Origin: Pristionchus mayeri
Lineage: Eukaryota > Nematoda > Chromadorea > Rhabditida > Neodiplogasteridae
Assembly (NCBI GenBank): GCA_036245805.1
Contig: BTRK01000006.1
Location: forward strand, 39,064,901 to 39,128,900
Direction: 5' to 3'
DNA: 64,000 nucleotides
The position numbers and the translations under genes are program-made. Within the stretch, counting starts at the first letter, position 1. Every line of letters starts with the position of its first letter. Below are positions 51,641 through 61,024 of this stretch, in pieces. The notes below the pieces were generated by a model. The model was not told where the DNA came from, ran no database searches, and saw nothing but the letters and a program-made list of their open reading frames with translations.

Positions 51641-53924
51641 TGGAACCAACAACGTGATCAGTTCAGCAGCAAATGTCATCGGAAAGCGAGCGAGCAATCG
51701 ATGAGTGAGGAGAGAAAAAGAGAGATCACGATGGCAGTGCAAGAACTAATCATATTATTGGAATGTTCTTTGGTTTTGAACCAACAACGTGATCAGTTCA
51801 GCAGCAAATGCCATCGGAAAGCGAGCGAGCAATCGATGAGTGAGGAGAGAAAAAGAGAGATCACGATGGCAGTGCAAGAACTAATCATATTATTGGAATG
51901 TTCTTTGGTTTTGAACCAACAACATGATCAGTTCAGCAGCAAATGTCATCGGAAAGCGAGCGAGCAATCGATGAGTGAGGAGAGAAAAAGAGAGATCACG
52001 ATGGCAGTGCAAGAACTAATCATATTATTGGAAGGTTCTTCTGGTTTGGAACCAACAACGTGATCAGTTCAGCAGCAAATGTCATCGGAAAGCGAGCGAG
52101 CAATCGATGAGTGAGGAGAGAAAAAGAGAGATCACGATGGCAGTGCAAGAACTAATCATATTATTGGAAGGTTCTTCTGGTTTGGAACCAACAACGTGAT
52201 CAGTTCAGCAGCAAATGTCATCGGAAAGCGAGCGAGCAATGATGAGTGAGGAGAGAAAAAGAGAGATCACGATGGCAGTGCAAGAACTAATCATATTATT
52301 GGAAGGTTCTTCTGGTTTTGAACCAACAACGGGATCAGTTCAGCAGCAAATGTCATCGGAAAGCGAGCGAGCAATCGATGAATGAGGAGAGAAAAAGAGA
52401 GATCACGATGGCAGTGCAAGAACTAATCATATTATTGGAATGTTCTTTGGTTTTGAACCAACAACATTATCAGTTCAGCAGCAAAGGTCATCGGAAAGCG
52501 AGCGAGCAATCGATGAGTGAGGAGAGAAAAAGAGAGATCACGATGGCAGTGCAAGAACTAATCATACTATTGGAATGTTCTTCTGGTTTGGAACCAAAAC
52601 GTGATCAGTTCAGCAGCAAATGTCATCGGAAAGCGAGCGAGCAATCGATGAGTGAGGAGAGAAAAAGAGAGATCACGATGGCAGTGCAAGAACTAATCAT
52701 ATAATTGGAATGTTCTTCTGGTTTGGAACCAACAACGTGATCAGTTCAGCAGCAAATGTCATCGGAAAGCGAGCGAGCAATCGATGAGTGAGGAGAGAAA
52801 AAGAGAGATCACGATGGCAGTGCAAGAACTAATCATATTATTGGAATGTTCTTTGGTTTTGAACCAACAACGTGATCAGTTCAGCAGCAAATGTCATCGG
52901 AAAGCGAGCGAGCAATCGATGAGTGAGGAGAGAAAAAGAGAGATCACGATGGCAGTGCAAGAACTAATCATATTATTGGAAGGTTCTTCTGGTTTGGAAC
53001 CAACAACGTGATCAGTTCAGCAGCAAATGTCATCGGAAAGCGAGCGAGCAATCGATGAATGAGGAGAGAAAAAGAGAGATCACGATGGCAGTGCAAGAAC
53101 TAATCATATTATTGGAATGTTCTTTGGTTTTGAACCAACAACGTGATCAGTTCAGCAGCAAATGCCATCGGAAAGCGAGCGAGCAATCGATGAGTGAGGA
53201 GAGAAAAAGAGAGATCACGATGGCAGTGCAAGAACTAATCATATTATTGGAATGTTCTTTGGTTTTGAACCAACAACATGATCAGTTCAGCAGCAAATGT
53301 CATCGGAAAGCGAGCGAGCAATCGATGAGTGAGGAGAGAAAAAGAGAGATCACGATGGCAGTGCAAGAACTAATCATATTATTGGAAGGTTCTTCTGGTT
53401 TGGAACCAACAACGTGATCAGTTCAGCAGCAAATGTCATCGGAAAGCGAGCGAGCAATCGATGAGTGAGGAGAGAAAAAGAGAGATCACGATGGCAGTGC
53501 AAGAACTAATCATATTATTGGAAGGTTCTTCTGGTTTGGAACCAACAACGTGATCAGTTCAGCAGCAAATGTCATCGGAAAGCGAGCGAGCAATGATGAG
53601 TGAGGAGAGAAAAAGAGAGATCACGATGGCAGTGCAAGAACTAATCATATTATTGGAAGGTTCTTCTGGTTTTGAACCAACAACGGGATCAGTTCAGCAG
53701 CAAATGTCATCGGAAAGCGAGCGAGCAATCGATGAATGAGGAGAGAAAAAGAGAGATCACGATGGCAGTGCAAGAACTAATCATATTATTGGAATGTTCT
53801 TTGGTTTTGAACCAACAACATTATCAGTTCAGCAGCAAAGGTCATCGGAAAGCGAGCGAGCAATCGATGAGTGAGGAGAGAAAAAGAGAGATCACGATGG
53901 CAGTGCAAGAACTAATCATATTAT
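51640..53924 (+). repeat. 1354-bp (10-monomer) tandem duplication
   Basis: The stretch from about 51,640 to 52,570 recurs at an offset of 1354 bp. Shared markers are aaatgccatcgg near 51,810 and 53,164, caacaacatgatcag near 51,921 and 53,275, the deletion gcaatgatgag near 52,240 and 53,594, caacgggatcag near 52,330 and 53,684, and acattatcag with aaaggtcatcgg near 52,465 and 53,819. Copies diverge where the first has ggaaccaaaacgtg (deletion near 52,597). An earlier partial copy of the same markers starts near 51,099. Confidence 0.75.
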
Positions 53925-56170
53925 TGGAAGGTTCTTCTGGTTTTGAACCAACAACGGGATCAGTTCAGCAGCAAATGTCATCGGAAAGCGAGCGAGCAAT
54001 CGATGAATGAGGAGAGAAAAAGAGAGATCACGATGGCAGTGCAAGAACTAATCATATAATTGGAATGTTCTTCTGGTTTGGAACCAACAACGTGATCAGT
54101 TCAGCAGCAAATGTCATCGGAAAGCGAGCGAGCAATCGATGAATGAGGAGAGAAAAAGAGAGATCACGATGGCAGTGCAAGAACTAATCATATTATTGGA
54201 ATGTTCTTTGGTTTTGAACCAACAACGTGATCAGTTCAGCAGCAAATGTCATCGGAAAGCGAGCGAGCAATCGATGAGTGAGGAGAGAAAAAGAGAGATC
54301 ACGATGGCAGTGCAAGAACTAATCATATTATTGGAATGTTCTTTGGTTTTGAACCAACAACGTGATCAGTTCAGCAGCAAATGTCATCGGAAAGCGAGCG
54401 AGCAATCGATGAGTGAGGAGAGAAAAAGAGAGATCACGATGGCAGTGCAAGAACTAATCATATTATTGGAAGGTTCTTCTGGTTTGGAACCAACAACGTG
54501 ATCAGTTCAGCAGCAAATGTCATCGGAAAGCGAGCGAGCAATCGATGAATGAGGAGAGAAAAAGAGAGATCACGATGGCAGTGCAAGAACTAATCATATT
54601 ATTGGAATGTTCTTTGGTTTTGAACCAACAACGTGATCAGTTCAGCAGCAAATGTCATCGGAAAGCGAGCGAGCAATCGATGAGTGAGGAGAGAAAAAGA
54701 GAGATCACGATGGCAATGCAAGAACTAATCATATTATTGGAATGTTCTTTGGTTTTGAACCAACAACATTATCAGTTCAGCAGCAAAGGTCATCGGAAAG
54801 CGAGCGAGTAATCGATGAGTGAGGAGAGAAAAAGAGAGATCACGATGGCAGTGCAAGAACTAATCATATTATTGGAATGTTCTTTGGTTTTGAACCAACA
54901 ACGTGATCAGTTCAGCAGCAAATGTCTTCGGAAAGCGAGCGAGCAATCGATGAATGAGGAGAGAAAAAGAGAGATCACGATGGCAGTGCAAGAACTAATC
55001 ATATTATTGGAATGTTCTTCTGGTTTGGAACCAACAACACGATCAGTTCAGCAGCAAATGTCATCGGAAAGCGAGCGAGCAATCGATGAGTGAGGAGAGA
55101 AAAAGAGAGATCACGATGGCAGTGCAAGAACTAATCATATTATTGGAATGTTCTTCTGGTTTTGAACCAACAACGTGATCAGTTCAGCAGCAAATGTCAT
55201 CGGAAAGCGAGCGAGCAATCGATGAGTGAGGAGAGAAAAAGAGAGATCACGATGGCAGTGCAAGAACTAATCATATTATTGGAATGTTCTTCTGGTTTGG
55301 AACCAACAACGTGATCAGTTCAACAGCAAATGTCATCGGAAAGCGAGCGAGCAATCGATGAGTGAGGAGAGAAAAAGAGAGATCACGATGGCAGTGTAAG
55401 AACTGATCATATTATTGGAATGTTCTTTGGTTTTGAACCAACAACATTATCAGTTCAGCAGCAAAGGTCATCGGAAAGCGAGCGAGTAATCGATGAGTGA
55501 GGAGAGAAAAAGAGAGATCACGATGGCAGTGCAAGAACTAATCATATTATTGGAATGTTCTTTGGTTTTGAACCAACAACGTGATCAGTTCAGCAGCAAA
55601 TATCATCGGAAAGCGAGCGAGCAATCGATGAGTGAGGAGAGAAAAAGAGAGATCACGATGGCAGTGCAAGAACTAATCATATTATTGGAATGTTCTTTGG
55701 TTTTGAACCAACAACGTGATCAGTTCAGCAGCAAATGTCTTCGGAAAGCGAGCGAGCAATCGATGAATGAGGAGAGAAAAAGAGAGATCACGATGGCAGT
55801 GCAAGAACTAATCATATTATTGGAATGTTCTTCTGGTTTGGAACCAACAACACGATCAGTTCAGCAGCAAATGTCATCGGAAAGCGAGCGAGCAATCGAT
55901 GAGTGAGGAGAGAAAAAGAGAGATCACGATGGCAGTGCAAGAACTAATCATATTATTGGAATGTTCTTCTGGTTTTGAACCAACAACGTGATCAGTTCAG
56001 CAGCAAATGTCATCGGAAAGCGAGCGAGCAATCGATGAGTGAGGAGAGAAAAAGAGAGATCACGATGGCAGTGCAAGAACTAATCATATTATTGGAATGT
56101 TCTTCTGGTTTGGAACCAACAACGTGATCAGTTCAACAGCAAATGTCATCGGAAAGCGAGCGAGCAATCG
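53925..56170 (+). repeat. Mixed block with stop-gain and stop-loss variants
   Basis: The variant gcgagtaatcg (CAA to TAA in the A frame) lies near 54,806 and 55,485, 679 bp apart. The variant caacaacacgatcag near 55,037 and 55,850 removes the usual B-type TGA, so the frame reads on into the shifted phase and ends about 17 codons later. Further variants are aaatgtcttcgg (near 54,927 and 55,739), gcagtgtaagaactgatc (near 55,396) and aaatatcatcgg (near 55,603). Confidence 0.7.
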
Positions 56171-59100
56171 ATGAGTGAGGAGAGAAAAAGAGAGATCACG
56201 ATGGCAGTGCAAGAACTGATCATATTATTGGAATGTTCTTTGGTTTTGAACCAACAACGTGATCAGTTCAGCAGCAAATGTCATCGGAAAGCGAGCGAGC
56301 AATCGATGAGTGAGGAGAGAAAAAGAGAGATCACGATGGCAGTGCAAGAACTAATCATATTATTGGAAGGTTCTTCTGGTTTGGAACCAACAACGTGATC
56401 AGTTCAGCAGCAAATGTCATCGGAAAGCGAGCGAGCAATCGATGAGTGAGGAGAGAAAAAGAGAGATCACGATGGCAGTGCAAGAACTAATCATATTATT
56501 GGAATGTTCTTTGGTTTTGAACCAACAACGTGATCAGTTCAGCAGCAAATGTCATCAGAAAGCGAGCGAGCAATCGATGAATGAGGAGAGAAAAAGAGAG
56601 ATCACGATGGCAATGCAAGAACTAATCATATTATTGGAAGGTTCTTCTGGTTTGGAACCAACAACGTGATCAGTTCAGCAGCAAATGTCATCGGAAAGCG
56701 AGCGAGCAATCGATGAGTGAGGAGAGAAAAAGAGAGATCACGATGGCCGTGCAAGAACTAATCATATTATTGGAATGTTCTTTCGTTTTGAACCAACAAC
56801 GTGATCAGTTCAGCAGCAAATGTCATCGGAAAGCGAGCGAGCAATCGATGAGTGAGGAGAGAAAAAGAGATCACGATGGCAATGCAAGAACTAATCATAT
56901 TATTGGAATGTTCTTTGGTTTTGAACCAACAACGTGATCAGTTCAGCAGCAAATGTCATCGGAAAGCGAGCGAGCAATCGATGAGTGAGGAGAGAAAAAG
57001 AGAGATCACGATGGCAATACAAGAACTAATCATATTATTGGAATGTTCTTTGGTTTTGAACCAACAACGTGATCAGTTCAGCAGCAAATGTCATCGGAAA
57101 GCGAGCGAGCAATCGATGAATGAGGAGAGAAAAAGAGAGATCACGATGGCAGTGCAAGAACTAATCATATTATTGGAATGTTCTTTGGTTTTGAACCAAC
57201 AACGTGATCAGTTCAGCAGCAAATGTCATCGGAAAGCGAGCGAGCAATCGATGAGTGAGGAGAGAAAAAGAGAGATCACGATGGCAGTGCAAGAACTAAT
57301 CATATTATTGGAAGGTTCTTCTGGTTTGGAACCAACAACGTGATCAGTTCAGCAGCAAATGTCATCGGAAAGCGAGCGAGCAATCGATGAGTGAGGAGAG
57401 AAAAAGAGAGATCACGATGGCAGTGCAAGAACTAATCATATTATTGGAATGTTCTTTGGTTTTGAACCAACAACGTGATCAGTTCAGCAGCAAATGTCAT
57501 CAGAAAGCGAGCGAGCAATCGATGAATGAGGAGAGAAAAAGAGAGATCACGATGGCAATGCAAGAACTAATCATATTATTGGAAGGTTCTTCTGGTTTGG
57601 AACCAACAACGTGATCAGTTCAGCAGCAAATGTCATCGGAAAGCGAGCGAGCAATCGATGAGTGAGGAGAGAAAAAGAGAGATCACGATGGCCGTGCAAG
57701 AACTAATCATATTATTGGAATGTTCTTTCGTTTTGAACCAACAACGTGATCAGTTCAGCAGCAAATGTCATCGGAAAGCGAGCGAGCAATCGATGAGTGA
57801 GGAGAGAAAAAGAGATCACGATGGCAATGCAAGAACTAATCATATTATTGGAATGTTCTTTGGTTTTGAACCAACAACGTGATCAGTTCAGCAGCAAATG
57901 TCATCGGAAAGCGAGCGAGCAATCGATGAGTGAGGAGAGAAAAAGAGAGATCACGATGGCAATACAAGAACTAATCATATTATTGGAATGTTCTTTGGTT
58001 TTGAACCAACAACGTGATCAGTTCAACAGCAAATGTCATCGGAAAGCGAGCGAGTAATCGATGAGTGAGGAGAGAAAAAGAGAGATCACGATGGCAGTGC
58101 AAGAACTAATCATATTATTGGAATGTTCTTTGGTTTTGAACCAACAACGTGATCAGTTCAGCAGCAAATGTCATCGGAAAGCGAGCGAGCAATCGATGAA
58201 TGAGGAGAGAAAAAGAGAGATCACGATGGCAATGCAAGAACTAATCATATTATTGGAAGGTTCTTCTGGTTTGGAACCAACAACGTGATCAGTTCAGCAG
58301 CAAATGTCATCGGAAAGCGAGCGAGCAATCGATGAATGAGGAGAGAAAAAGAGAGATCACGATGGCAGTGCAAGAACTAATCATATTATTGGAATGTTCT
58401 TTGGTTTTGAACCAACAACGTGATCAGTTCAGCAGCAAATGTCATCAGAAAGCGAGCGAGCAATCGATGAATGAGGAGAGAAAAAGAGAGATCACGATGG
58501 CAATGCAAGAACTAATCATATTATTGGAAGGTTCTTCTGGTTTGGAACCAACAACGTGATCAGTTCAGCAGCAAATGTCATCGGAAAGCGAGCGAGCAAT
58601 CGATGAGTGAGGAGAGAAAAAGAGAGATCACGATGGCCGTGCAAGAACTAATCATATTATTGGAATGTTCTTTCGTTTTGAACCAACAACGTGATCAGTT
58701 CAGCAGCAAATGTCATCGGAAAGCGAGCGAGCAATCGATGAGTGAGGAGAGAAAAAGAGATCACGATGGCAATGCAAGAACTAATCATATTATTGGAATG
58801 TTCTTTGGTTTTGAACCAACAACGTGATCAGTTCAGCAGCAAATGTCATCGGAAAGCGAGCGAGCAATCGATGAGTGAGGAGAGAAAAAGAGAGATCACG
58901 ATGGCAATACAAGAACTAATCATATTATTGGAATGTTCTTTGGTTTTGAACCAACAACGTGATCAGTTCAGCAGCAAATGTCATCGGAAAGCGAGCGAGT
59001 AATCGATGAGTGAGGAGAGAAAAAGAGAGATCACGATGGCAGTGCAAGAACTAATCATATTATTGGAATGTTCTTTGGTTTTGAACCAACAACGTGATCA

Positions 59101-59276
59101 GTTCAGCAGCAAATGTCATCGGAAAGCGAGCGAGCAATCGATGAGTGAGGAGAGAAAAAGAGAGATCACGATGGCAGTGCAAGAACTAATCATATTATTG
59201 GAAGGTTTTTCTGGTTTGGAACCAACAACGTGATCAGTTCAGCAGCAAATGTCATCGGAAAGCGAGCGAGCAATCG
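56171..59276 (+). repeat. 945-bp (7-monomer) higher-order repeat, ~3.3 copies
   Basis: Monomer lengths from 56,442 are 135, 136, 135, 133, 135, 135 and 136 bp, summing to 945. The pattern repeats from 57,387 and 58,332. Signature variants in each copy are gatggccgtgcaag with ttctttcgttttg (units at 56,713, 57,658 and 58,603), the two-base deletion gaaaaagagatcacg in the next unit (133 bp), and gcaatacaagaac in the one after. Copies two and three add gcgagtaatcg near 58,050 and 58,998. The match ends near 59,276, where an A unit is replaced by a B unit. Confidence 0.85.
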
Positions 59277-59412
59277 ATGAGTGAGGAGAGAAAAAGAGAG
59301 ATCACGATGGCAGTGCAAGAACTAATCATATTATTGGAAGGTTCTTCTGGTTTGGAACCAACAACGTGATCAGTTCAGCAGCAAATGTCATCGGAAAGCG
59401 AGCGAGCAATCG

Positions 59413-61024
59413 ATGAGTGAGGAGAGAAAAAGAGAGATCACGATGGCAGTGCAAGAACTAATCATATTATTGGAATGTTCTTTCGTTTTGAACCAACAAC
59501 GTGATCAGTTCAGCAGCAAATGTCATCGGAAAGCGAGCGAGCAATCGATGAGTGAGGAGAGAAAAAGAGATCACGATGGCAATGCAAGAACTAATCATAT
59601 TATTGGAATGTTCTTTGGTTTTGAACCAACAACGTGATCAGTTCAGCAGCAAATGTCATCGGAAAGCGAGCGAGCAATCGATGAGTGATGAGAGAAAAAG
59701 AGAGATCACGATGGCAATACAAGAACTAATCATATTATTGGAATGTTCTTTGGTTTTGAACCAACAACATTATCAGTTCAGCAGCAAAGGTCATCGGAAA
59801 GCGAGAGAGCAATCGATGAGTGAGGAGAGAAAAAGAGAGATCACGATGGCAGTGCAAGAACTAATCATATTATTGGAATGTTCTTTCGTTTTGAACCAAC
59901 AACGTGATCAGTTCAGCAGCAAATGTCATCGGAAAGCGAGCGAGCAATCGATGAGTGAGGAGAGAAAAAGAGATCACGATGGCAATGCAAGAACTAATCA
60001 TATTATTGGAATGTTCTTTGGTTTTGAACCAACAACATTATCAGTTCAGCAGCAAAGGTCATCGGAAAGCGAGAGAGCAATCGATGAGTGAGGAGAGAAA
60101 AAGAGAGATCACGATGGCAGTGCAAGAACTAATCATATTATTGGAATGTTCTTTCGTTTTGAACCAACAACGTGATCAGTTCAGCAGCAAATGTCATCGG
60201 AAAGCGAGCGAGCAATCGATGAGTGAGGAGAGAAAAAGAGATCACGATGGCAATGCAAGAACTAATCATATTATTGGAATGTTCTTTGGTTTTGAACCAA
60301 CAACGTGATCAGTTCAGCAGCAAATGTCATCGGAAAGCGAGCGAGCAATCGATGAGTGAGGAGAGAAAAAGAGAGATCACGATGGCAATACAAGAGCTAA
60401 TCATATTATTGGAATGTTCTTTGGTTTTGAACCAACAACATTATCAGTTCAGCAGCAAAGGTCATCGGAAAGCGAGCGAGCAATCGATGAGTGAGGAGAG
60501 AAAAAGAGAGATCACGATGGCAGTGCAAGAACTAATCATATTATTGGAATGTTCTTTCGTTTTGAACCAACAACGTGATCAGTTCAGCAGCAAATGTCAT
60601 CGGAAAGCGAGCGAGCAATCGATGAGTGAGGGGAGAAAAAGAGATCACGATGGCAATGCAAGAACTAATCATATTATTGGAATGTTCTTTGGTTTTAAAC
60701 CAACAACGTGATCAGTTCAGCAGCAAATGTCATCGGAAAGCGAGCGAGCAATCGATGAGTGAGGAGAGAAAAAGAGAGATCACGATGGCAATACAAGAAC
60801 TAATCATATTATTGGAATGTTCTTTGGTTTTGAACCAACAACATTATCAGTTCAGCAGCAAAGGTCATCGGAAAGCGAGCGAGCAATCGATGAGTGAGGA
60901 GAGAAAAAGAGAGATCACGATGGCAGTGCAAGAACTAATCATATTATTGGAATGTTCTTTCGTTTTGAACCAACAACGTGATCAGTTCAGCAGCAAATGT
61001 CATCGGAAAGCGAGCGAGCAATCG
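59413..61024 (+). repeat. 403-bp trimers and a 268-bp derived dimer
   Basis: Units start at 59,413, 59,816, 60,084 and 60,487. The 403-bp form is an A unit with ttctttcgttttg, a 133-bp deletion unit (gaaaaagagatcacg) and a 135-bp unit with gcaatacaag, acattatcag and aaaggtcatcgg. The unit at 59,816-60,083 is only 268 bp; its second monomer (59,951-60,083) joins the left half of the deletion unit to the right half of the acattatcag unit. It also shares gcgagagagcaatcg with the preceding trimer (near 59,803 and 60,070). Confidence 0.85.
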
